Assembly: GCF_000001735.4 (NCBI RefSeq)
Contig: NC_003076.8
Coordinates: 3,348,001-3,412,000, forward strand
DNA length: 64,000 nucleotides
Source of the DNA: Arabidopsis thaliana
Lineage: Eukaryota; Streptophyta; Magnoliopsida; Brassicales; Brassicaceae
Direction: 5' to 3'
The notes beneath the pieces are model-generated. The model was not told the DNA's origin, did no database searches, and worked only from the letters and a program-made list of their open reading frames with translations. The position numbers were made by a program, and so were the translations under genes. This document shows, piece by piece, positions 8,776 through 20,481 of this stretch (positions within the stretch are counted from its first letter, which is position 1; each line of letters starts with the position of its first letter).

Positions 8776-10803
8776 TTTATAGCGTCTATGAAAAAATTAC
8801 TTTTCCCTATTTGCTAATAAAACTAAATGATTCGATTTATGTACTAATCTACTGATTACATTTGTGTCCGAAGAAGGCATGAAAAGACAACGTCAGACTT
8901 TGTTAATTATCAGATAATCATTTATTATTCCGAACAATGCATCCCCTACCACCAGATCAATTTTTATATAGTTTAGTGATGTTCTTTTTTTTTTTCATTC
9001 AACACATTTTAAAACTTTATAATAAGCATGGAACAAAAATATGCGTCTTCTTTTGTATATATTCCCCCAATCTACATACCTTTAATTAGTTCTAATTCCG
9101 TATTAAACAACTCTTGGCATCTCTACACTCATTTGCCCATCCATGCATCTTTTTTTATCTTTTTACGTTAATATTAGTACCTGAATCAAATATATTTACA
9201 CTGCCCGAATATTTATAAAGTGAACCAATTTTATCTGAAATAAAATTTTATATATGTATATATTGAGTTTTTAGGTGTCTTGATTATGAGTCAAACTAAT
9301 ACGATTCTAGAATCAGTATGTAAAATGCAAATGATCGATACGTACACAAAGTTTGTTCGAACTCGTGGTCGGCTTGCTGTACTAATTCCATTCATCTTGA
9401 AATAAAACACTCCGTTCCTTGAACGAGACGTTAACTAGAGTACATATTCCGTTTTACTACTTATGTAATCAGAATACGAATTTTTCTTTAATATATGAAA
9501 ACGATGTCTTCAATAATAAGATTTAAGAATGCATGATTCGGTCAGTGACGTATTAAGCTCTCTCGGTATGTACTAATAAAATCGAAAATTGGCTGGCTAG
9601 AATAATATTTTTGGTGAAAAATAACTACGTCGACTAGCCTCGGATAACTAATTATTATTATTAATCGAAAAGTAATAGTTATCAGTTGATGGAGAATAGT
9701 CTCGTAGACAATTAAATACGTGATTCTCCCATATGCTATTCGGAAATGAATTAGCCCCCACCACTAAGGCTCCTTTCCATGTGTTTTGTATGCTGAATTT
9801 TTTGCTAAAAATGCTGAGAAATATGGATCTAAACTTGTTAGAATTAGCCTAAAAATAAGGTTTCTTTCGTACATATGCATATATAGTATTACGGTAATAG
9901 TATTACGGTAATACTATTACCCTAAACTATCAATTACTCGTAAGCTACTGAGCATCTATAGAATTTTCACCATTCATTCTGAAAAATAATAGACAACTTT
10001 AAAGTTTAAATACATTTTTGTTATAACAAAGTTAAAAAAAAAGAGAGGTTAAAATACATTTTCTTAGGTGTTATAGTAAGAAAAGGCTTAAAACTATATA
10101 TGAAAGGAAAATAAAAGAAAGCCCTTTTTGTAAAGTTTTATTATAGATGCAAGATCAACCATTAACAAAAAGAGAACCTATCGTAAATCAATTTTTTTTT
10201 GTTTTAAGATAAATAGATCGAGAAGAATTGAGGAATGGTAAGCATGACCCACAATATCTAGATTCTCCATACGACGGAGACAGATTTTTTATATATATTT
10301 ATTCCAGTGTGTCGGCTTTCTATGTTCTCCCAATCCCCCATTCATTGTTTTAAAAATTTTAGGTCACTCTCGAGAATATAAACCAAATAAACTAGTGATA
10401 CTTTAGCAATGATTTCTATAATGTTTTTAGCACGGAGGATGTGCCCCGTCAAAACGTTATCACCTATCATATCTTATATAATTATTGTTCTATATATGTA
10501 ACATATTTAATCCAAACAAATGATATTTCTCTGTCTTGTGAATCCACACTTTGTCTAAAAGAAACATTGCAATCTAATTGAAAAGATATTTAACTCCCCA
10601 TTTAAATTTGTATTACGAAAATAACTAAGTGCTCTACTTAAAATTGGAGGTCTTGTGCAATTTTTTAATTTTTTTTTGAAGTATTGAGGCAACTGTTCCA
10701 CTTCACGCATGAAAAGGCGGCTGTGAAAAAATCTATCTCATGACTCATATCCAAAAAACGTTTTTTTATTTAATGTTAAAGGAGATAGTCACCTCCTCAT
10801 GGC
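8776..10803. other. Long gene-free AT-rich spacer upstream of FLP2
   Basis: About 2 kb with no credible ORF. It contains a short perfect hairpin at 9893-9921 and many AT-rich runs. Much of it is probably the 5' regulatory region of the FPF1-like gene. I see no transposon ORF or tRNA. Confidence 0.55.
9893..9921. repeat. Perfect 12-bp inverted repeat with 5-nt loop
   Basis: ggtaatagtatt, loop acggt, then aatactattacc. The unit tattacggtaatag is also tandemly echoed just upstream. It sits in non-coding DNA about 1 kb from the FLP2 start. No function can be assigned. Confidence 0.7.
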
Positions 10804-10811
10804 TATAAATA
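10804..10811 (+). promoter_or_regulatory. TATA box of the FPF1-like gene
   Basis: TATAAATA, 123 bp upstream of the ATG at 10934. This is a normal distance for a TATA box plus a leader of about 90 nt. Confidence 0.6.
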
Positions 10812-10933
10812 CAGAGCCCGCACACAAACTCTCTCATAATTCATAAGTAAACACCAAAGCAATCGCTCGAGACCCCTTACAAATATCGATCTCTCTCTTT
10901 CTATATACATAACAAGACTCATTTTGTGAGGCC

Positions 10934-11272
10934 ATGTCAGGAGTTTGGGTGTTCAATAACGGAGTGATACGTCTAGTGGAGAACCCGAACCAGTCCGGTG
11001 GAGTTTCCACACAGTCGCACGGCCGGAGAAATGTCTTGGTTTACTTGCCGACCGGTGAAGCCGTCTCATCTTACTCGTCGCTCGAACAAATCCTAAGGAG
11101 CCTCGGGTGGGAAAGATACTTCAGTGGAGACTCCGATCTCATCCAGTACCACAAACGCTCCTCCATCGACCTCATCTCCTTACCAAGAGACTTCTCCAAG
11201 TTCAACTCCGTTTACATGTACGACATCGTTGTCAAGAACCCTAATTCCTTCCACGTCCGCGATTTCAATTGA
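10934..11272 (+). CDS. FLP2: Flowering-promoting factor 1-like protein
   Basis: This is a single-exon gene for 112 aa and a full-length member of the small plant FPF1 family. It begins [18 protein letters not shown] and continues with the family blocks [30 protein letters not shown] and [23 protein letters not shown]1 of mustard and its Arabidopsis relatives modulate flowering time, apparently in gibberellin-related growth. The molecular activity is not known, and there is no enzymatic motif, signal peptide or membrane segment. Compared with FPF1, this copy has an insertion of polar residues ([12 protein letters not shown]) before the RRN block. I recall it as At5g10625; the symbol FLP2 is from memory. 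Confidence 0.9.
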   Translation: MSGVWVFNNGVIRLVENPNQSGGVSTQSHGRRNVLVYLPTGEAVSSYSSLEQILRSLGWERYFSGDSDLIQYHKRSSIDLISLPRDFSKFNSVYMYDIVVKNPNSFHVRDFN

Positions 11273-12560
11273 AATCCACACGGAATTAATTACCCTCGAC
11301 CAAGAGGTCTAGTTTGTGTTTCTTTTGTTCAACCGGGAAATTATATTCCAGACATAAAACCTATAATTTCAAAATTGGAGCAGTGTGAATATGAATCACG
11401 TAAAGGTAGAAGAGAAGATGTGTGCAGCTGTTTGAATTCGAGAAAGGAAGCGATGACTATTGGATTATCATCACTTAGTTAGATTGTGTTTATTTGTTGA
11501 TATGTGTGTTTTAAATTTTTAACTGTTTGTTTGGTTTTAACTGGTTCTCCAAGTTTGTAGCATGTGCATGCTTCTTTATTTTTCATACTTTTGTGAGGCT
11601 TGTATGGGACAAGATAGTAGTGTTGCAAAAGGTGGCACATTACTTAAAAATGTTGTTAATTTTTTGGTTGTTTGTAGCTTTGTAAGTGTGGTGCATGGTG
11701 ATCGATGTAAGAATTGTGTTTCTTTTGGCTTTAAACTATTTTCCATTTACTCCGTTGGTGAGAAAGAGTTATATTTTCGTTATATATATGTAAGTGAAGT
11801 CAAATTTGTTAAAAAAAAAAGAAAAAGAAAAAAAGAAGTGAAGTTTGTTTTGAGTACAAAACTACAACTTCAAACATTACCATTATTAACGATCCAAAAC
11901 ATATGTTAATTGTTTATACCAAAACTATTTTCCATCAGATTTTGTCTCTTTGATTTTTCGGATCCTGGCGGAAAAAAAAAGAGAAGATTTTTCGGATCCT
12001 GGAAATATCAGATATAGGCCCGTTAAAAGCCCAACAATTTCATTAGTTATTATTTACGGTTTTGTTGTGTGTTTTCCATATTCTTACTCTATCCAACCGA
12101 AACCCGAATCCGGATCCAAATCCAGATCCGAAGCCTTCATATCGTCGGCATCAACAGGCGACGAATTACCTCAAACTCAAAGCTAAATTTACAGGCGGAG
12201 AAGTTGGATTCGAAGGAACGTCTTTCGTAAATCAATTCTGCTCTGTAACTAGTTTCTGTAAGTGTTTGGATCAATATTCTTTGTTAAGCTCAAAGTTAAT
12301 GAATTTGGAATTGGATTTTCAATATCACCGTTCGTAAAATGCTTCAGAAAGATGTCTGAATTCTCTCTTTGTTACTCATTGCTTCTGATCACTGTCGGTT
12401 TTGTGGGTTTAAGTCCGACAAGTGTAGGAGCTTTTGCTTCTGAGTTATGTCGGTTTTATTATCTTAACTATATATGTGTTGTGTTTTTTTATACAGAATT
12501 GAAACTTAACTTACATACAATCTCTGTTTTTTTGTTTGCCCTTGTGCGCAGAAACAAACG
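11273..12560. other. 3' flank of FLP2 and 5' leader region of HBS1/SKI7
   Basis: No supported coding sequence. Short ORFs here (e.g. 11562-11909) have no family features. From about 12060 onward the DNA probably holds the HBS1/SKI7 promoter, a non-coding first exon, and a leader intron that ends at the acceptor gtgcgcag just before 12552. Confidence 0.5.
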
Positions 12561-15500
12561 ATGCCTCGTAAAGGATTATCCAATTTCGATGATTATGATG
12601 ATGGTTTTGATGATGATGACGATGCTTTTGATTATGACTATGATGTTGATATAGATGAACATGGTATAAACATCTTCCCATTACTTTTCTTCTGGTGGTT
12701 AATGGTCTCTCTTTAACTTGGTTTATGATTTGATTTCCTGTTTTCTTAAACTACAGAAGAAGAAGCTGCTGCTGAACCAAAGGAAGAAATTGCTAAAACG
12801 CAAGGGCTTTGGCGATGTGCTATCTGTACATATGACAATGTTGAGACTATGTTTGTGTGTGATATCTGCGGTGTTCTTCGTCATCCTGTCGCCGGAAATC
12901 AAAGTATCAATAAGAATACAGGTACTATATCTTTTCTCCTCCAATCTGTATTAGTGAGACTTTATTTTAGGCAATCTCTCTTTGCCTCTGCATAGGATAC
13001 ACGAATTATTGCATCCTATCTGTTTTGTTTTTCTGAGGTCACTTGATCAAGCTATTGATTTATGTTAAGAAAAAGCAGTGACTGTGGTTTTTACACTTGT
13101 GATGATTTTGGTATTCTAGGTGTTTAATTGTAGAATAGATGTGTTTTATGCAGTTGAGAGCAGATGCAAAGAACCTGTGGTATCCAAATTGGCAAAGTCC
13201 CTTTTCGGATCAGTCCCATCTAATAAACCGAAAAGAGCTGTTCTTTGTCTGCCTGAACACACGAATCTTGTGATGGAACAGGGACCTCTGCCTGGAATTT
13301 CCCGTGGGAATATTCATGATCTTTACAAGGCCTTTAGTTCTAAAAATTCCTGCGTTAGTATAGGTTGTCAACTTGCTGTAGTTTGATAGAGTTTTCTGTT
13401 TTTTCACTTATCATGGCAAGCTGTTCGTGTTGTGAGTCTCTTTGCAATTGTGGTGTTGCAAAGGCGTTATTCTGACAGTTCCTTTTCAACTTATGTAGCA
13501 CCTTTCAAGTTTGATGCTCCATCGCCAGATGATTTAGTCTCCAATGGACTAACATCCTCAAAAACTGGTCCAAAAGGTATACACACTTGGTTTTCACTTT
13601 GAGTTTGATGCTGTAATGATAAAGTACGGATTAACTTATATTGATATGGATCCAATGACGCCTTGGGTAGTCTATTCACGTAGTGACATAGAGAAAAGGA
13701 AACATTACCTCAAGTCCTAGTCTAACTAGGATTTATAGTTCAATTACTTATTGCAATAGGATTTCTCTTTTTTTGTTTCGTTCCTTTGTATTTTTGGGTT
13801 ATTTTTCTTATTAATATGGCTAAAATTTGTTTGTGAATTTCATCCAAGTTATTCTCTTTGGGCGTTTTTACTCTGTTCTGTTTCAAATTTTTGATAAAAG
13901 GTTTTCGTTTTTGAATTGGGTTCTTAACTCTATAGGCTCAGGTGATGCTAGCATGAGACAGAAGGAGAAGCAAGATAGCGTAGAACAGAAACCTTTAAAG
14001 AAAGGAGGAGATAGTTCAGAAACAAGCTCCCGAGGTAGACATGATAAACTTGATGATAAGGGCGGTGCTGGCGGCATAAAATCAGGCAAAAGTTTGCCAA
14101 AAGCAAAAGCAGATATGTCTAATGAGACAAGTTCGTCCTCTAAATATATGGAGACGTCGGAGAGTCTTACTGGTACTATGAACAAGATGTCTTTGATTGG
14201 GGAAACAGAAAACTCTAGCGATATTAAAATTAGAGGACCAAAATCACAATCTAAGCATAAGCCAGAGGAGTGGATGCTTCTTGATAAAGAATCAGATGCA
14301 CTAAGCCAGCTTAATCTTGCCATCGTGAGTTTCTTCAACGACTGGCGACTATTTATTGATTTTTGTCCAGGCAGATTACTGATGGTTGCAATCTGATTAT
14401 AGGTGGGGCATGTTGATTCCGGTAAGTCTACACTTTCGGGTAGATTATTGCATCTTTTGGGAAGAATATCGCAGAAGCAAATGCACAAGTATGAGAAAGA
14501 AGCAAAGTTGCAGGTAACTTGTTGTTTTGTTTGGATCTTAGGTACTTGAATTTTCAATATTCTGCTATGCTTGCTTGACATTGTCTTTCTGATCTGATCA
14601 GGGCAAAGGGTCCTTTGCATATGCCTGGGCATTGGATGAGAGTGCTGAAGAGAGGGAACGAGGAATAACAATGACTGTGGCTGTTGCTTATTTCAATTCC
14701 AAAAGACATCATGTTGTTTTGCTCGACTCTCCTGGACACAAAGATTTTGTTCCAAACATGATAGCAGGAGCAACACAAGCAGATGCTGCGATTCTTGTCA
14801 TAGATGCATCTGTTGGTGCTTTTGAAGCTGGTTTTGATAATTTGAAAGGGCAGACAAGGGAGCATGCACGGGTTCTGAGAGGTTTTGGCGTGGAGCAAGT
14901 CATAGTTGCAATCAACAAAATGGATATTGTTGGCTACTCAAAGGAAAGATTTGATTTGATTAAGCAGCACGTTGGATCTTTTTTGCAATCCTGTCGTTTT
15001 AAGGATTCTTCTCTGACATGGATTCCATTAAGTGCCATGGAAAACCAAAACTTGGTGGCAGCTCCCTCTGATAACCGCCTATCCTCATGGTATGCTCCTG
15101 TTTTCCTTTCTGAACTGGCATTTCTGGTACAGATAGCTGGTAATTTACTTAGCATGCTCGAAATAGGCCATGAAATGGTTTAATTTTTTGCTAATTCAGG
15201 TATCAAGGTCCATGTTTATTGGATGCCGTCGACTCTGTCAAGTCTCCTGATAGAGACGTCTCAAAGCCTCTACTCATGCCTATATGTGACGCTGTAAGAT
15301 CAACTTCGCAAGGGCAGGTATCTGCATGTGGCAAACTTGAAGCTGGAGCTGTCCGGCCAGGATCTAAGGTACAAATTTCACTATGGGAAGTTTTCTTCTC
15401 GTTTGGTTGCGTGATTGATGATTTTATATCTGTCTACCTGAATTAACCTTAGGATACGCTTTTCTGGTGATTTTACCTTTCCATTCCCATCCCATATCTG

Positions 15501-16414
15501 AGTCGCTCGACCTAAACCCATGATTGAACTTTTAACATCAAATGCCCACAATTACTATATTGTTTACAATATCTGTTTGGGTGTTGGAAGGTTTCACAGT
15601 ATTAAATTCCCTTTGTTATCAGTAGCTTTCGATCAAATTATTTTCTTGCTGTTCTCTTGTTTAATGAAACAAATGAAACTGCTTCAACTGATTACTTAAA
15701 TTACTGGAACTTTCTGCTAGGTAATGGTTATGCCATCAGGAGATCAAGGAACCATACGATCACTAGAGCGTGACTCTCAGGCTTGCACCATTGCAAGAGC
15801 TGGAGATAACGTAGCGTTAGCGTTGCAAGGGATCGATGCAAATCAAGTAATGGCAGGAGATGTATTGTGCCATCCTGATTTCCCTGTATCAGTAGCAACT
15901 CATTTGGAATTGATGGTGCTCGTCTTGGAAGGCGCAACACCGATCTTGCTCGGTTCTCAGGTAAAACCAAAAACAAAAAAAAGGGCCCTTGTTCCCTCTT
16001 GCTCGATTCTCCATAATCCGTTCCATGTTTTCTGATTCTTTTCATTGAAATTCAATCATTGTAGTTGGAGTTTCATGTGCATCATGCAAAGGAAGCAGCA
16101 ACAGTTGTGAAACTTGTGGCAATGCTTGATCCCAAAACAGGGCAGCCAACAAAGAAGTCTCCTCGTTGTCTAACTGCTAAACAGAGCGCAATGCTTGAGG
16201 TTTGAAAAATTCTTTGCCTTATGAGGTAAATTATAAATTATTACAACAGCGGATTCGATCTGACAATTTTTGGTTGTAACTGCAGGTTAGTCTCCAAAAT
16301 CCAGTATGTGTGGAGACATTTTCTGAGAGTAGAGCTCTTGGAAGAGTGTTCCTTAGATCATCGGGAAGAACTGTTGCTATGGGCAAAGTTACTCGGATTA
16401 TCCAAGACTCATAA
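12561..16414 (+). CDS. HBS1: HBS1/SKI7 translational GTPase with RanBP2-type zinc finger
   Basis: Eleven coding exons splice in frame to about 736 aa: 12561-12663, 12757-12921, 13154-13357, 13499-13576, 13936-14324, 14403-14513, 14602-15089, 15200-15368, 15721-15960, 16065-16199 and 16286-16414. The N-terminus is acidic (Asp-rich). A RanBP2 zinc finger ([20 protein letters not shown]) follows, then the HBS1-type motif [12 protein letters not shown] and a Ser/Lys-rich linker. The eEF1A-like GTPase domain has G1 GHVDSGKST, switch [10 protein letters not shown]3 DSPGHKDF, G4 NKMD and G5 SAM, followed by two beta-barrel domains. HBS1 with Pelota rescues stalled ribosomes in no-go and non-stop decay. 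SKI7 bridges the exosome and the Ski complex. In plants one locus is reported to make both by alternative splicing. The donor of exon 3 (13357) is my best in-frame choice. I recall At5g10630. Confidence 0.9.
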
Positions 16415-17236
16415 ACATTCTCTGTTGTTGTACGAGTTTTACTTGTTCACTATAAATCAAGTCGTCCCAAGTTTTGTCTGCAATACAGTATCAGGAAATA
16501 TCCTAAAATAGATCATGCAAAATTCGAATCAAATTTTATTGTGTAATTCAATTTATCCATTTTTTTTTGTGTTTAACACAATAAATCTTTCTTCTTAAAA
16601 ATAAGTCTTTTTATTTGCAGTAATTCTGTAGACTATGATGAGTTGATGACACTATATAATCTTCGTAAGGTAATAAACTCAGTACAAAAAGAGTGGAGGT
16701 CAAAGTTAAGATAAAATCTCTCTACAAGATCAAAGTTAAGACAAGTGATACGAAACATTCTACAATGCAAAACATGAAAACATAATATTTTGTTTTCTGC
16801 AATTTCATGCAAATAACTTGAGACACTTTTTGAACAACACTGATTTTTACATATGAATTCATCTTGCAATTTTTCCTAACATTTCTATAGAGTGACATGT
16901 TAGTATTCCCGTATAATATAACTCAGTGTAATCTTGACTCTTTAGGAGTATGAAGAGTGCAGAAAGAGAGTGTATTTGTTTGTATAAACCAAAACATGTT
17001 TCAGGTTCAAATCAAAGTCGAGCTTTTAATACAGAAGGAGAAGAAAATGGTCACCTGATCTTATTTACCCATTTGTACCCAATTAGGTCAAAAGAAAGAT
17101 ACTGTTATATGTACAAAAGAAAAGAGAAGAGAGAGCAAGATGATGTAGAGACAAGCACTTGGTGAAGAAAATAGCAATGTATCTGCATCATCTTGGAATC
17201 ATCCCACAAAGCTAAAACTGCTGTTGGCATTATTCA
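16415..17236. other. Spacer between convergent HBS1/SKI7 and JUL1 genes
   Basis: This contains the two 3'UTRs. It is AT-rich, with no ORF that resembles a protein family. Confidence 0.55.
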
Positions 17237-19263
17237 CTAAATCGACTTCTCTTCTTCCGCAGAGGTTTTGCAGATTGGGCACCAATTCTTCATCCGCAGC
17301 CATTGTTGTACACAGCTCACATGGTACATATGTTGACATGGAATAGTCCCTAATTCATCTCCATCAACATACTCTTCCTGCATATAACATCAAGAACATT
17401 AACATTAGCTTCGGTTTTACTAAAACCTTTTAGTACACTGTCCTAGTTCAGCTCAGATACTAGACAAAGCAGTGGATTATTTCTAGTTTGGGGTACAAAT
17501 TGGGGTGAAGATAGATTTTTAAAAAGACCTGGCAAATACTGCACTTGATATCATCATCCTTATACAGAGAGATGGAACCGGTTTCATCTGTCTCCTGATA
17601 AATGCTTTGCTTAAGGCTTCTTGAGAGTGCTTCTTCGCTTAGAGCTGTGCTCACTGTACCCATTTTATCCCCCAAAGCTAGTAACTCCTGCAAGTTTGTA
17701 TTCATATGGTTTTAGCTTTCATAGACTTTTTGAGTTTGTGACTGTTAAGCTACAATAGTCCAAGGACCAAGAAGTAAAACATGCAAGACTGACCTCATAT
17801 GACATGTTATCGATGTCAAGCCTCATATCTCTATGCTGATCATAGAATCTGAACATACCACTTGAGAATAGATTGGTCTCTATAGAAGCCAGTTGCTATG
17901 GGAAAAGAAGCAGAACAGAAATTAGCATCGTCAGGAAAACCATAAGCTCAGACAAAACTTGTTCATATCAAAATACCAAGCTGCTTTATACCTCATATGT
18001 AAGCTCTTCATCATGTTCAATCCTTTCCAGGGCCAACAATACCTGAAACATTTTTAAAATAGTATTTTGTTATCAAAATTCACGACCACTCGGGAACAAC
18101 ATATCAATGACTTCAGACAAAATGGTGATGGAAAATACCTCTGCAATTCCATTCATGTTGTAGTGACTCAAACCATCCCGGTTCACCAAAGAGCTTGAAG
18201 GGTCAGCTTCCGTGGGGCTACCAGGCATATTGCTATGTACGCGTCCAGTACTACTGTATATATTTGATGGACAAAACGAAAGAGAAGGATTGGGATCGGT
18301 TGGTGTTGTAGGATGAGGCATTTGTCGAGAAGTAGCAGAGGATGCAGTAGCTCCAAGTCGCTCTGATCTACCAAAATAACCAGCTCTCCTACAACCATTT
18401 GAAACAACAGTACTGCTGTCCCTAATACTTGGTACTACTCGATTTCTTCTGTTATCAGAAACTGTGACGCCATTGCCATGAGAAGAAATTTGATTCCTTA
18501 CCTTTGGAACCAACACACTAGTCTTACTACCTTTGCTAGATAAGCTGCTCTCTCCATCAGCGTTTTTCTTTTTAGTCACACTGATTTTTGTTGCTGAGTT
18601 TGAGTTAGTTGGAAGAACATCAGACACAGAATTGCAGCTCAAGTTCCTCAATCTATGCCTACTCAAACCGCCTCTTACAGTGTGCTCACTGTTACCAGAA
18701 GATGTAGAAACAGAAGGACCCGTCAGAGCATCGCGGGTACCCAATTCAGACTTTGGATGACTAATTCTGCTGGTTCCTCTACTTGAGCTTCCTGCCTTTG
18801 TTATTACAACTTCTCTAGAGACAGCGCTTTGAGGATGAACATTGATTGTGACTCTTTTAGTCTTTTGGCGTGGAAGTGTGGGCTCTGTTGCAGCTGGATC
18901 ATCATGAATACAACTCGTTTCCGAAGATTCAGTGTCTAAACTAGATGACGGCTGTCTTCTTGCAGTAACTTTGGCTGGCTTTCTCAAGTATCCAAATCCA
19001 CCAGGAGTACGAGATGAGCTCCCAACAATTTCCTTTCTATTTAAGGTAGATGGAACCGGAGGCAGACCAACTTTTGTATTGTTATCCGTAGAGCCAATCC
19101 GAGATCTCTTGGTAGAAGTTACCTTTGCAGTACAACCAACTCGGCTGCAGAAAGGAACATTCTTACCATCTGTCTTGTTCATATTCTCACGCAGGGTAAG
19201 ACCACTGGCTTTCCGAGGCACAACCAACCGGTCAACAGATCGTTTACCAGCACATCCATCCAT
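17237..19263 (-). CDS. JUL1: RING-H2 E3 ubiquitin ligase JUL1
   Basis: Five coding exons give about 525 aa: 19263-18139, 18042-17992, 17895-17794, 17687-17529 and 17377-17237. The first exon encodes a 375-aa Ser/Thr/Arg-rich, probably disordered region with no cysteine pattern. The end of exon 4 and exon 5 encode a C3H2C3 RING: CSIC, then the block PCQHMYHVSCVQQWL, then CPIC. This fits a RING E3 that recruits an E2 and ubiquitinates a substrate. I recall this as At5g10650, JUL1 (JAV1-associated ubiquitin ligase 1), linked to jasmonate signalling through JAV1 and to microtubules in guard cells. The basic disordered region could be the microtubule- or substrate-contact part, which is inference. 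A 5'UTR intron likely precedes the ATG, as an acceptor-like ttgcagg lies just upstream. Confidence 0.88.
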
Positions 19264-20445
19264 GAATCAAAGAAACACTTTCCCTGCAAGACAAAAACAA
19301 GTATCAATACAGATATCTGGTTAAAAAGTGCATACAAATAGTAATAATCCACTAACACCAAACAGAAAAACCTATAAAATAATAGCTTCAATAAAGTCAT
19401 GGAAGCTTTAAGATTGTCTTCCACCAAAACATAAAGCAAGTCGTTGAAAGTTAAAAAAGCATCACGGAGAAAGAAAGAAAGAAACAGACAACCACATAAA
19501 AAAAGCTTACGGTAACAACATGGATGTAGATAATAAATCATCCAGAGCAAAACACTTGATGTATCATAAACATCAAGCTGATGATTCGGTGATCGTAGAT
19601 AGATAAGAGAGAGAGATGAACAAAAAACTAGTTAAAAGAAACGAAAAGAGAGAGAGAGAAAGGAGGTGACTTTAATGGTTCCAAAAGAAAGGGTCTGATT
19701 CGAATTACACGGACTTTCCATAAACATAACAACAACCCTTTTCTCCGCGATTCCAGCTTCACCATGAAACAAAGCCATCAACAACAAAATCTAAACAGAG
19801 AGATGAGACAATTAAAGAAACTTTGCCCTTCAAAATTTTTCCGATCAAGCTACAAGTTAACAGGATTCGAACCCTAACTGTGAAATTGAAGAAAAATCTT
19901 CCAAAGTTGAAAATTTCAATCCAAATACAGAAACAACAAGAGAGAATCAGATACAACAAATATATCAACTTTTTTTTTTCTTTCTCGAGATCATTTTAGA
20001 GAAACCATGTCAGCTGCTGCGAGAGAGAGGGGAAGAAAAAAAAAACTTTCCGGCGTTACCTTTATTTTTTTCCTTTGCCGAGAGATTACTCTGCGCCGTC
20101 TGTGAGAATTAACAAAAAACGTGGAGCGAAGTAGAAGAGAGAGGAGAAGAAGATATATATATATATGAAAATAAAAAATATTGTGGGAGAAGAAAAAAAA
20201 AGAAGTGGCGTAGCAAATATGGAAAAAGCGGTTAGAGAGATCAGGACCGTTGATTCGGGTTGGGTTCAGTGGAAGCTAAAGATTGACGGCTGAGATGTAC
20301 ACTGACGTCGTCCTCAGTGGATGGAAGAGTATTAGGAAGAATTAAAACGACACCGTTGTCCGTTAGCGGCGTTACGTATTGTGGACGGAATGATAATTGA
20401 GTAATTGAATTTTGTATTTTTTTTGGTGAAATATTAATGGATGAG

Positions 20446-20481
<36 letters not shown>

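Noticed and set aside
11562-11909. 115-aa ORF downstream of FLP2
   Set aside because: AT-rich, ends in a Lys-rich run from a poly-A tract, no family features; more likely 3' flank.
13883-14671. 262-aa minus-strand ORF
   Set aside because: It lies antisense to HBS1/SKI7 exons that carry the G1 and linker motifs; it has no family features of its own.
19855-19880. T-arm-like ggttcgaatcc on the minus strand
   Set aside because: The five bases on either side do not pair as a T stem, and no acceptor or anticodon arm can be fitted, so it is not a tRNA gene.
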